Assembly: GCF_015354575.1 (NCBI RefSeq)
Contig: NZ_JACAFQ010000019.1
Location: 24,064-88,063 of the forward strand
Length of the DNA stretch: 64,000 nt
Source of the DNA: Pseudomonas sp. UFMG81
GTDB lineage: Bacteria; Pseudomonadota; Gammaproteobacteria; Pseudomonadales; Pseudomonadaceae
Direction of reading: 5' to 3'
In this document: positions 1 through 7,736 of the stretch, piece by piece
Layout of the letters: each line of letters starts with the position of its first letter
Position numbering within the stretch: position 1 is the stretch's first letter
Position numbers and translations under genes: made by a program
Notes under the pieces: generated by a model
What the model was told of the DNA's origin: nothing
Seen by the model: only the letters and a program-made list of their open reading frames with translations
Databases searched by the model: none

Positions 1-903
1 CAGCAGCTGGTTGGCCAGGTGGGTCAGGCGGTCGGTGCCCTGGGCGGCGGCGTCCAGGGTCTCGCGCCATTGCTCCGGCGCCTGCGAGCGCCGCCCCAGT
101 TCGATCCGCGCCTTGAGCGCCGCCAGTGGCGTGCGCAGCTCGTGGGCGGCATCGGCGATAAATTGCGCCTGGCGCTCGAACTGCCCGCGCAGGCGCTCGG
201 TGAAGTGGTCAAGTGCCCGCACCAGCGGCCCCAGCTCCCGCTGTACCTGCACCACCGGCAAGGCACGCAGGTCGTCCGGCTGGCGCTCCTCCACCGCCGT
301 GCGCAAGCGTTCCAGCGGGCGCAGGGCGGCGCTGACGGCGAACCACACCAGCACCAGCGCGCCCAGCGCCAGCATGCCCAGGCGCAGCAGGGTGTCGGCC
401 ATCAGCCCACGGGCCATGCGCACCCGCGCCTCTTCGGTCTCGGCCACGCGGATCTCGGCCATGCCGTTCATGTTCGGCTCGCTCACCGCCTTGAGCAGGC
501 TTACCACACGCACGTCCTGACCTTGGTAGGTCGCGTCGTAGAAGCGCGCCAAGGCGGGGTAGTCGTCAGTGCGCGGCGTGCCGGGCGGAGGGGGCGGCAG
601 GTGCTCGTAGCCGGAAATCAGCTTCTGGTGGATGTCCAGCACCTGGTAGTAGATGCGCCCGGCACTGTCGTAGGCGAAGGTGTCCAGGGCCACGTAGGGC
701 ACATCGGCGCTGAGGGTGCCATCGCGCTGCGACAGGCCGGCGGCGATGGTTCGCGCCGAGGCCAGCAGGGTACGGTCGTAGGCGGTGTCGGCGGCCTCGC
801 GGCCGTTCCAGTAGGCGCTCAGGCCGCTGGCCAGCATCAGCACCACCAACAGCAAGGCTAGATTGCCCAGCAAGCGCCCGCGCAGGCTGCCGTTGTCACG
901 CAT
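1..903 (-). CDS. tctE: Sensor histidine kinase, TctE type (3' part cut off by window edge)
   Basis: Inner-membrane sensor kinase that should phosphorylate the adjacent TctD in response to external tricarboxylates such as citrate. Reading from the ATG at 903 gives 301 codons that run off the left edge. Seen: a hydrophobic segment at about residues 12-30, a periplasmic domain, a second membrane segment near 170-190, and a HisKA phosphoacceptor box (FIADAAHELRTPLAAL) with the His near residue 254. The ATPase domain lies outside the window. The start codon overlaps the end of tctD by 8 bases, so the two are cotranscribed and probably translationally coupled. The assignment to tricarboxylate sensing comes from the divergent tctCBA genes. 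Confidence 0.9.
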   Translation of the reverse strand, partial: MRDNGSLRGRLLGNLALLLVVLMLASGLSAYWNGREAADTAYDRTLLASARTIAAGLSQRDGTLSADVPYVALDTFAYDSAGRIYYQVLDIHQKLISGYEHLPPPPPGTPRTDDYPALARFYDATYQGQDVRVVSLLKAVSEPNMNGMAEIRVAETEEARVRMARGLMADTLLRLGMLALGALVLVWFAVSAALRPLERLRTAVEERQPDDLRALPVVQVQRELGPLVRALDHFTERLRGQFERQAQFIADAAHELRTPLAALKARIELGRRSQAPEQWRETLDAAAQGTDRLTHLANQLL

Positions 904-1567
904 CGCGATGCTCGAGCAGGTAGCCCAGGCCACGGAAGGTGACGATGGCCACCGGGTGGCCGTCGAGCTTCTTGCGCAGGCGGTGGATGTAGATCTCGAT
1001 GGCGTCGGGGCTGGCCTCCTCGTCCAGGCCAAACACCTGGGCGGCCAGCTGCTCCTTGCTCATCACCCGCCCCGGGCGGGCGATCAACGCCTCGAGCACG
1101 CTTTGTTCGCGCTGGGTCAAGGTCAACGGCTCGCTTTCCAGACTGAAGCGACGGGTGTCGAGGTCGTAGACCAGCGGGCCGCAGCGCTGCTGGCGCTCGC
1201 CGCCGAGCACGCTGCGACGCAGCAAGGCCTTGACCCGCGCCTCCAGCTCACTCAGCTCGAACGGCTTGGCCAGGTAATCGTCGGCACCCAGGTTCAGCCC
1301 GTGCACCCGGTCTTTCACATCGCTGCGCGCGGTGAGCATCAGCACTGGCAAGGTCTTGCCGCGCCCGCGCAGGCGCGCCAGCACCTCGAAACCATCCAGG
1401 CGCGGCAGCCCGACATCGAGCACCGCCACGGCATAGTCTTCGCTGGCCAGGGCCAGGTCGGCGGCCACGCCATCGTGCAGCACATCCACGGTCAGCCCTT
1501 GGCTCTTGAGGGCCTGGGCCACGCTCTCGGCCAGTTGCAGGTGGTCTTCGACCAGCAGCACACGCAT
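896..1567 (-). CDS. tctD: Response regulator, OmpR/TctD type
   Basis: Cytoplasmic two-component regulator of 223 residues, expected to control the divergent porin and tricarboxylate transporter genes. Seen: a receiver domain starting MRVLLVEDH with the phospho-acceptor Asp in VLDVGLP (about residue 52) and the Lys in LAKPFEL, followed by a C-terminal winged-helix DNA-binding domain (about 125-220) with the typical IYIHRLRKKLDG stretch. Length is normal for the OmpR family. It is the first gene of the tctDE operon, read away from the porin gene. Citrate or another tricarboxylate as the signal is inferred from the neighbours. Confidence 0.92.
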   Translation of the reverse strand: MRVLLVEDHLQLAESVAQALKSQGLTVDVLHDGVAADLALASEDYAVAVLDVGLPRLDGFEVLARLRGRGKTLPVLMLTARSDVKDRVHGLNLGADDYLAKPFELSELEARVKALLRRSVLGGERQQRCGPLVYDLDTRRFSLESEPLTLTQREQSVLEALIARPGRVMSKEQLAAQVFGLDEEASPDAIEIYIHRLRKKLDGHPVAIVTFRGLGYLLEHRDA

Positions 1568-1643
1568 CGGATTCTCCCAGCCCGGGCAGGGCTTTTTGCG
1601 CGGAGTGTACCGCCGTCACCGGGCCTGTGAAGCCCTGGCGGTA

Positions 1644-1675
1644 AACCTTTCACGCTGAAAGGTTAGCGAAAGGTT
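1644..1675. promoter_or_regulatory. Candidate TctD operator: AACCTTTCA-CGC-TGAAAGGTT plus a third GAAAGGTT
   Basis: In the 185-200 bp between tctD and the porin gene there is a perfect palindrome (arms 1644-1652 and 1656-1664). It is followed by a further GAAAGGTT at 1668-1675. The last two half-sites form direct repeats 11 bp apart, the spacing usual for OmpR-family response regulators. Binding by TctD is an inference. Confidence 0.5.
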
Positions 1676-1767
1676 GATTGCCTAGCATCGCACCACGGTC
1701 GCCCCACGCGCCGCAAAAAGCACCAGCAAGGTGCAACTCATAAGAACAATAAATGGAGTCATCGACG

Positions 1768-3057
1768 ATGCTGTCTTCGCAGCCGCAGGCGTTCGCGCCT
1801 ACCCGTTCCTTCGCCGCACGACCTTCCGCCCTCGCCAGCGCCTTCGCCCTTGCCGGTGTCGCGCCCCTGAGCCAGGCCGCCTTCTTCGAAGACAGCACGG
1901 CCACCTTCGAAACCCGCAACATGTACTTCAACCGCGACTTTCGCGATGGCACCAGCGCGCAGCAATCCAAGCGCGACGAATGGGCCCAGGGTTTCATGCT
2001 CAACTTCGAGTCCGGCTACACCGAAGGCACCGTCGGCTTCGGCCTGGACGCGCTGGGCATGCTCGGGGTCAAGCTCGACTCCAGCCCCGACCGCACCGAC
2101 ACCGGCCTGCTGCCCACCCATGACGACGGCAAGGCCGCCGACGAGTACTCCAAGCTCGGCCTCACCGGCAAGGTGAAAGTCTCGAAGACCGAACTGAAGA
2201 TCGGCACCCTGATCCCCGAACTGCCCACCCTGCAGCCCAACGACGGGCGCATCCTGCCGCAAACCTTCGAAGGCGGCCTGGTCACCTCCAACGAAATCAA
2301 GGGCCTGACCTTCACCGGCGGGCGCCTGGACAAGGCCAAGGACCGCAACGATACCAACTGGGAAGACCTGGCCCTCAACAACAAGAACGGCCGTTTCGGT
2401 GGCAGCTTCAGCGCCGACAACCTCGACCTGGCGGGCCTGGACTACAAGTTCACCGACCGCATCACTGGCAGCTACCACTTCGCCCAGCTCGACGACATCT
2501 ACCGTCAGCACTTCATCGGCATGCTCGCCACCCAGCCCTGGGGCCCGGGCACTTTCGGCGCCGACCTGCGCCTGGCGGTGAGCGACGAGGCCGGCCAGGC
2601 CAAGGCCGGGCGCATCGACAACACCACCTTCAGTGGCATGCTCAGCTATGGCCTGGGCGGGCACAAGCTCAGCGCCGGCTGGCAGCAACTGAGTGGCGAC
2701 AGCGCCTTCCCCTACGTCGACGGTGCCGACCCCTACCTCGTCAACTTCGTGCAGATCAACGACTTCGCCGGCGCCGACGAGCGCTCCTGGCAAGCGCGCT
2801 ACGACTACAACTTCGCCGCCCTGGGCATCCCCGGCCTGACCTTCATGACCCGCTACATCAACGGTGACAACGTCAACCGCGCCGATGGCAGCGAGGGCAA
2901 GGAGTGGGAACGCAACACCGAGTTCAAGTACGTGGTACAAAGCGGCCCGTTGAAGAACGTCGCCGTGCGCCTGCGCAACGCCACCTTCCGCTCCAACTTC
3001 GCCCGCGACGCGGACGAGGTGCGGCTGCTGGTGAGCTACAGCGTGGCTCTGTGGTAA
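1768..3057 (+). CDS. opdH: OprD-family outer-membrane porin, probable tricarboxylate porin
   Basis: Outer-membrane channel of the OprD family that would admit citrate, cis-aconitate or similar acids to the periplasm for TctC. Seen: an export signal ending near LSQA, then the family-typical mature start FFEDSTATFETRNMYFNRDF and many alternating beta strands to a C-terminal aromatic-rich strand (LLVSYSVALW). The ATG at 1768 is preferred because TGGAG lies about 8 bases upstream; an in-frame ATG at 1753 is the alternative. From 1768 the product has 429 residues, normal for OprD porins. The gene precedes tctC by 31 bp. The symbol is given by context and resemblance to OpdH, not by substrate data. 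Confidence 0.85.
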   Translation: MLSSQPQAFAPTRSFAARPSALASAFALAGVAPLSQAAFFEDSTATFETRNMYFNRDFRDGTSAQQSKRDEWAQGFMLNFESGYTEGTVGFGLDALGMLGVKLDSSPDRTDTGLLPTHDDGKAADEYSKLGLTGKVKVSKTELKIGTLIPELPTLQPNDGRILPQTFEGGLVTSNEIKGLTFTGGRLDKAKDRNDTNWEDLALNNKNGRFGGSFSADNLDLAGLDYKFTDRITGSYHFAQLDDIYRQHFIGMLATQPWGPGTFGADLRLAVSDEAGQAKAGRIDNTTFSGMLSYGLGGHKLSAGWQQLSGDSAFPYVDGADPYLVNFVQINDFAGADERSWQARYDYNFAALGIPGLTFMTRYINGDNVNRADGSEGKEWERNTEFKYVVQSGPLKNVAVRLRNATFRSNFARDADEVRLLVSYSVALW

Positions 3058-3088
3058 TCCATAACAACAATGCTCACGGAGAAAGACG

Positions 3089-4069
3089 ATGACCTTTTCA
3101 CTGCGCCGCCTCGCCCTCGCCACCGGTTGCCTGCTGCTGGCCGGCAACGCCCTGGCCGCTGAACCGAAACGCCCCGAATGTATCGCCCCGGCCTCGCCGG
3201 GCGGTGGTTTCGACCTGACCTGCAAGCTGGTGCAAAGCGCCCTGGTGGAAGAGAAGATCCTCAGCAAGCCGATGCGCGTGACCTACATGCCTGGTGGTGT
3301 CGGCGCGGTGGCCTATAACGCCGTGGTTGCCCAGCGGCCAGGCGATGCCGGCACCCTGGTGGCCTGGTCCAGCGGCTCACTGCTCAACCTTGCCCAGGGC
3401 AAGTTCGGCCGCTTCGACGAGAACGCGGTGAAATGGCTGGCGGCGGTCGGCACCAGCTATGGCGCCATCGCAGTGAAGAACGATTCGCCCTACAAGACCC
3501 TCGACGACCTGGTCGCGGCGCTTAAGAAAGACCCGAGCAAGGTGGTGATCGGCTCCGGCGGCACCGTCGGCAGCCAGGACTGGATGCAGACCGCCCTGAT
3601 CGCCAAGGCCGCCGGCATCAACCCGCGCGACCTGCGCTACGTGGCCCTGGAGGGCGGCGGCGAGATCGCCACCGCCTTGCTGGGCGGGCACATCCAGGTC
3701 GGCTCCACCGATATCTCCGACTCCATGCCGCACATCCAGGCCGGCAACATGCGCATCCTCGCGGTGTTCTCCGAAAAGCGCCTGGACGAGCCGGAAATGA
3801 AGGACATCCCCACCGCCAAGGAGCAGGGCTACGACATCGTCTGGCCGGTGGTGCGCGGCTTCTACCTGGGGCCGAAGGTCAGCGACGAGGACTACGCCTG
3901 GTGGAAGGCCTCGTTCGACAAGATGCTGGCCTCGGAAGACTTCGCCAAGCTGCGTGACCAGCGCGAGCTGTTCCCCTTCGCCATGACCGGTGAAGAGCTG
4001 GACGGCTACGTGAAGAAGCAGGTGGCCGATTACAAGGCGCTGGCCCGTGAGTTCGGGTTGATCCAGTAA
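3089..4069 (+). CDS. tctC: Tripartite tricarboxylate transporter substrate-binding protein TctC
   Basis: Periplasmic receptor of the TTT (TctABC) transporter; it binds the tricarboxylate and hands it to the TctA/TctB membrane part. Seen: a signal peptide (FSLRRLALATGCLLLAGNALA) and a mature protein starting AEPKRPECIAPASPGGGFD, where the PASPGGGxD motif is the family's ligand-loop signature; the conserved GGxGxVAYN-like stretch (PGGVGAVAYNAV) follows. Length 326 residues is typical. GGAGAAAG sits just before the ATG. It lies 31 bp after the porin gene and is separated from tctB by a REP pair, which may keep TctC mRNA more abundant than tctBA mRNA. Confidence 0.94.
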   Translation: MTFSLRRLALATGCLLLAGNALAAEPKRPECIAPASPGGGFDLTCKLVQSALVEEKILSKPMRVTYMPGGVGAVAYNAVVAQRPGDAGTLVAWSSGSLLNLAQGKFGRFDENAVKWLAAVGTSYGAIAVKNDSPYKTLDDLVAALKKDPSKVVIGSGGTVGSQDWMQTALIAKAAGINPRDLRYVALEGGGEIATALLGGHIQVGSTDISDSMPHIQAGNMRILAVFSEKRLDEPEMKDIPTAKEQGYDIVWPVVRGFYLGPKVSDEDYAWWKASFDKMLASEDFAKLRDQRELFPFAMTGEELDGYVKKQVADYKALAREFGLIQ

Positions 4070-4089
4070 CGAGCACGCTACCCGATCCC

Positions 4090-4206
4090 TGTAGGAGCGG
4101 CCTTGTGCCGCGAAAGGGCTGCGAAGCAGCCCCAGCGATTCAAGCGTCGCCGCTGAAATCCTGGGGCCGCCATGCGGCCCTATCGCGACACAAGGCCGCT
4201 CCTACA
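4090..4206. repeat. REP pair (BIME) between tctC and tctB
   Basis: Inverted outer arms TGTAGGAGCGGCCTTGTGCCG and CGACACAAGGCCGCTCCTACA, with inner GGGCTGC/GCAGCCC pairing. It is the first-type Pseudomonas REP found several times in this window, here inside an operon rather than at its end. Confidence 0.85.
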
Positions 4207-4245
4207 AGGGTCCGCGTTATGCCCATTACCACCGAGGATTCTTCC

Positions 4246-4704
4246 ATGATCCTGCAACGTATCTTCGCCCTGTTCTTGCTGGCGATATGCGCCATCCTGG
4301 CCGTGATGGCCTGGCCCTACCAGGCCGCGTTCTCCTATGAACCAGTAGGCCCGCGCGCCTACCCGCTGCTGATGCTCGGCCTGATGGGCCTGGGCCTGCT
4401 GTACCTCGCCATCCGCCCCACCCCGATCGTGCGCAAGGACGACGAACCGGAGCTGGACCGCGAAACCCTGATCAAGATCAGCGCCTGCGTCGGCCTGCTG
4501 CTGGTGTTCGCCAGCACCTTCGAAACCCTGGGCTTCATCCTCAGCGCCGTGCTGGTCGGCATCCCCATGGCCCGCCTGTATGGCGGGCGCTGGCTGCACA
4601 GCGCCATCGTGGTGGTGGGCATGAGCGTATTCCTCTACTGGCTGTTCGACCGCGTGATGGACGTGCCCCTGCCCCTTGGCCTGCTGAGCGTACTGGAGAA
4701 CTGA
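4246..4704 (+). CDS. tctB: Tripartite tricarboxylate transporter small membrane subunit TctB
   Basis: Small inner-membrane subunit of the TTT transporter, 152 residues with four predicted membrane helices (about residues 3-22, 38-54, 75-95 and 115-135). It starts MILQRIFALFLLAICAIL and contains the typical YEPVGPRAYP stretch after the first helix. The ATG at 4246 has GAGGA upstream; a longer frame starting within the REP pair would add an improbable hydrophilic N-terminus. It lies 3 bp before tctA, as usual in this operon. Confidence 0.9.
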   Translation: MILQRIFALFLLAICAILAVMAWPYQAAFSYEPVGPRAYPLLMLGLMGLGLLYLAIRPTPIVRKDDEPELDRETLIKISACVGLLLVFASTFETLGFILSAVLVGIPMARLYGGRWLHSAIVVVGMSVFLYWLFDRVMDVPLPLGLLSVLEN

Positions 4705-4707
4705 CAC

Positions 4708-6222
4708 ATGGATACCTTGAGCTACCTCGGCCAGGGCTTCGGCGTCGCCCTGAGCCCTTACAACCTGGTCACCGCCCTCACCGGCACGCTGATCGGCACC
4801 GTGGTCGGCCTGCTGCCGGGCCTGGGCCCGATCAACGGCGTGGCCCTGCTGATCCCCATCGCCTTCGCCCTGGGCCTGCCGCCCGAGTCGGCGCTGATCC
4901 TGCTGGCCGCGGTGTACCTGGGCTGCGAGTACGGCGGGCGCATCAGTTCGATCCTACTGAACATCCCCGGTGAAGCCTCCACCGTGATGACCACCCTCGA
5001 CGGCTACCCCATGGCCCGCCAGGGCCTGGCTGGTGTGGCGCTGTCGCTGTCGGCGTGGAGTTCGTTCATCGGTGCCTTCATCGCCACCTGCGGCATGGTG
5101 CTGTTCGCCCCGCTGCTGGCGAAATGGGCGATCGCCTTCGGCCCGGCGGAATACTTCGTGCTGATGGTGTTCGCCATCGTCGCCCTCGGCGGTATGGCCG
5201 GCGACAAGCCGTTGAAGACCTTCATCGCCGCGCTGATCGGCCTGTTCCTGTCGGCGGTGGGTATCGACGCCAACAGCGGCGTGTACCGCTTCACCGGTGA
5301 CAGCGTGCACCTGGCCGACGGCATCCAGTTCGTGGTGCTGGTGCTGGGCCTGTTCTCCATCAGCGAAATCCTCCTGCTGCTGGAAAAGACCCACCACGGC
5401 CACGTGGCAGTCAAGGCAACCGGGCGCATGCTGTTCAACCTCAAGGAAGCAGCCTCGGTGTTCGCGGTCAATGTGCGCTGCGGCCTGCTCGGCTTCGTCA
5501 TGGGCGTGCTGCCCGGCGCCGGCGCCACCCTCGCCAGCGCCGTGGCCTACATGACCGAAAAACGCATCGCCGGTGAAAAAGGCAAGTTCGGCAAGGGCGA
5601 CGCCCGTGGCCTGGCCGCCCCGGAAACCGCCATCGGCGCCTCCTGCTGCGGTGCCCTGGTACCGATGCTGACCCTGGGCGTACCGGGCTCTGGCACCACC
5701 GCCGTGATGATCGGCGCGCTGACCCTGTACAACATCACCCCCGGCCCGCTGCTGTTCGAGCAACAGCCGGACATCGTCTGGGGCCTGATCGCCTCGCTGT
5801 TCATCGCCAACATCATGCTGGTGATCCTCAACATCCCGATGATCCGCATCTTCACCCGCATCCTCGCCGTGCCGAACTGGGCGCTGGTACCGGTGATCGC
5901 GATCATCACCGCGATCGGCGTGTACGCCGTGCATGCCACCACCTTCGACCTGTTCCTGATGGTCGGCATCGGCATCATGGGCTACATCCTGCGCAAGCTG
6001 GACTTCCCACTGTCGCCGATCCTGCTCGGTTTCATCCTGGGTGGCCTGATGGAGCAGAACCTGCGCCGCGCACTGTCGATCTCCAACGGTGAACTGGGCA
6101 TCCTCTGGTCGAGCCCGATCAGCATGTCGGTATGGGTACTGACGGTGCTGATGCTCAGCCTGCCGCTGCTGCGCATCTGGCGCAAACGTGCCCTGCAGCG
6201 CCGGGCCATGGCGGATGCCTGA
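4708..6222 (+). CDS. tctA: Tripartite tricarboxylate transporter large permease TctA
   Basis: Main inner-membrane permease (504 residues, about 11-12 helices) of the cation-coupled TTT transporter, working with TctB and TctC. Seen: the family motif region GTLIGTVVGLLPGLGPINGVALLIP near residues 26-52, the second glycine-rich loop GFVMGVLPGAGATLASAVAYM (about 256-276), and the PMLTLGVPGSGTTAVMIGAL motif (about 318-337). Size matches the family. The next gene begins inside its last codons (8-bp overlap), which indicates one transcript through to the AbrB-family gene. Confidence 0.95.
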   Translation: MDTLSYLGQGFGVALSPYNLVTALTGTLIGTVVGLLPGLGPINGVALLIPIAFALGLPPESALILLAAVYLGCEYGGRISSILLNIPGEASTVMTTLDGYPMARQGLAGVALSLSAWSSFIGAFIATCGMVLFAPLLAKWAIAFGPAEYFVLMVFAIVALGGMAGDKPLKTFIAALIGLFLSAVGIDANSGVYRFTGDSVHLADGIQFVVLVLGLFSISEILLLLEKTHHGHVAVKATGRMLFNLKEAASVFAVNVRCGLLGFVMGVLPGAGATLASAVAYMTEKRIAGEKGKFGKGDARGLAAPETAIGASCCGALVPMLTLGVPGSGTTAVMIGALTLYNITPGPLLFEQQPDIVWGLIASLFIANIMLVILNIPMIRIFTRILAVPNWALVPVIAIITAIGVYAVHATTFDLFLMVGIGIMGYILRKLDFPLSPILLGFILGGLMEQNLRRALSISNGELGILWSSPISMSVWVLTVLMLSLPLLRIWRKRALQRRAMADA

Positions 6223-7246
6223 TCGGTCGCTGCCCCTGTTTTGGGCCACCGGGCTGGTCGGTCTTGCTGGCGGTTTCGCCGCCAGCAAGGTCGGCTGGCC
6301 TTTGCCGTGGATGGTCGGCTCATTGCTGGCGATCATCCTGGTGCGCTGCCTGACCCCCTGGCAGCTCAGCGAAATCCCCAATGGCCGCAAGTGCGGGCAG
6401 TGGATCATCGGCATCGGCATCGGCCTGCACTTCACCCCGGCGGTGATCGAGCAGGTCGCCGACCACTTCGCGCTGATCTTCTTCGGCGCGTTGTTCACCA
6501 CCCTGTCCAGCGTGATCAGCGTGTGGCTGCTGCGGCGCACCGGCGAGGACCGCGCCACGGCGTTCTTCGCCAGCATGCCGGGCGGCTCGGGGGAAATGGT
6601 CAACCTGGGCGCCCGCAACGGTGCGGTGCTCAGCCAGGTGGCGGCGGCGCAGAGCTTGCGGGTGCTGGCGGTGGTGCTGTGCGTGCCGGCGCTGTTCAAG
6701 CTGCTGCTGGGCGATGGCGTACCGCCGAATCATGCGGGCAGTGTCAGCTGGGGCTGGCTGGCCTTGATCGCGCCACTGGGCGTGGTCGTGGGGCTGATCT
6801 GGCAACGCCTGCGCCAACCCAACCCATGGCTGTTCGGGCCGTTGCTGGTGGCCGCCACGGTGAGCCTTGCCGGCAATCTGCAGATCGGCCTGCCCAACGG
6901 CGCCAGCCAGATCGGCCAGTGGTTGATCGGCAGCGGCCTGGCCTGCCACTTCAACCGGGCGTTCTTCCGCCGGGCACCGTCGTTCCTCGGGCGCACCTTG
7001 CTGGCCACCGGGTTGTGCATGCTGATCGCCGCAGGCGCGGCGTGGGCATTGAGCCTGCTGACGCACCTGGACCTGCGCTCGCTGACCTTGGGGATGATGC
7101 CGGGCGGCATTGCGGAGATGAGCCTGACGGCGGAGACGCTGCAACTGTCGGTACCGCTGGTGACGGCGTTGCAAGTAATGCGATTGTTGTTCGTGCTGTT
7201 TCTGGCGGAGCCGTTGTTTCGGCGTTGGAATGCGAGTGGAGGGTGA
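6215..7246 (+). CDS. AbrB-family (putative ammonia monooxygenase-like) membrane protein
   Basis: Inner-membrane protein of 343 residues with two similar halves, each with several hydrophobic helices. Each half contains the family's MPGGxxEM signature: FASMPGGSGEMVNLGA in the first, GMMPGGIAEMSLTAE in the second. Members are named AbrB after a Bacillus gene or misnamed ammonia monooxygenase; function is unsettled. The ATG at 6215 is chosen because it overlaps the tctA stop (ATGCCTGA) as in coupled genes; an ATG at 6188 is possible. Its place at the end of the tct operon recurs in pseudomonads and suggests a role with carboxylate transport, which is inference. Confidence 0.85.
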   Translation: MPDRSLPLFWATGLVGLAGGFAASKVGWPLPWMVGSLLAIILVRCLTPWQLSEIPNGRKCGQWIIGIGIGLHFTPAVIEQVADHFALIFFGALFTTLSSVISVWLLRRTGEDRATAFFASMPGGSGEMVNLGARNGAVLSQVAAAQSLRVLAVVLCVPALFKLLLGDGVPPNHAGSVSWGWLALIAPLGVVVGLIWQRLRQPNPWLFGPLLVAATVSLAGNLQIGLPNGASQIGQWLIGSGLACHFNRAFFRRAPSFLGRTLLATGLCMLIAAGAAWALSLLTHLDLRSLTLGMMPGGIAEMSLTAETLQLSVPLVTALQVMRLLFVLFLAEPLFRRWNASGG

Positions 7247-7352
7247 GTTTCAAGAGAACGTTGGCCGCTGCCGCAACTGGCATTTTTGCCAGTTTCGCTC
7301 GTTCTTGCAGTGACGTTGAATGGGCTCCAGCAACTCACTCCAGGAGCCATCG

Positions 7353-7736
7353 ATGACCATGATAAGCGTGACCAACCTCCCTACGCTCGAGTGGCTCTTC
7401 GAGTGCCGTAGATTCACCCGGCCATCCTTGTTGCTTATACGCTCCGACAGCTGTCCGCCCTGTGTCGAACTGCACCCACAAATCGAGGCACTGGCCAAGG
7501 AGCGGTCAAGGCAATTCGACTTCTACGAGTTCAATGTCGAGCACTGTGCAGCCCCAGAGCTGGATGCAAGGTTGACCTTGCTGTTCCAGCGCTGGAGTGT
7601 GAAATACCTGCCTTCGCAGGTGTTCCTCGCCACAGGTCTGCCTCCCACCGTCATCAGTACCCGACGGCTGGACGTGATCGAGCGCCGGTTGCATCTGCTC
7701 GCACGCCCAGGCGTTGCCATTGGTCAGAAGTCGTAA
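7353..7736 (+). CDS. Small thioredoxin-fold protein with CPPC motif
   Basis: Predicted soluble protein of 127 residues with a thioredoxin-like fold. Seen: the redox motif SCPPC near residues 31-35 after a hydrophobic strand (PSLLLIRSD), and a strand-Pro segment KYLPSQVF near residue 93 where thioredoxins have their cis-proline. No signal peptide or membrane helix is evident, so a cytoplasmic location is likely. CAGGAG precedes the ATG at 7353. It is convergent with the autotransporter gene and the two coding regions overlap by 13 bp at their 3' ends. A disulfide or thiol role is inferred from the fold only. Confidence 0.7.
   Translation: MTMISVTNLPTLEWLFECRRFTRPSLLLIRSDSCPPCVELHPQIEALAKERSRQFDFYEFNVEHCAAPELDARLTLLFQRWSVKYLPSQVFLATGLPPTVISTRRLDVIERRLHLLARPGVAIGQKS

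Noticed and set aside
1759..3267. A 502-residue frame antisense to the OprD-family porin
   Set aside because: Shadow frame; the porin frame has a signal peptide, ribosome site and family strands.
4105..4245. N-terminal extension of TctB into the REP pair
   Set aside because: The extension would be translated from the REP palindrome itself; the ATG at 4246 has a ribosome site and gives the normal hydrophobic start.
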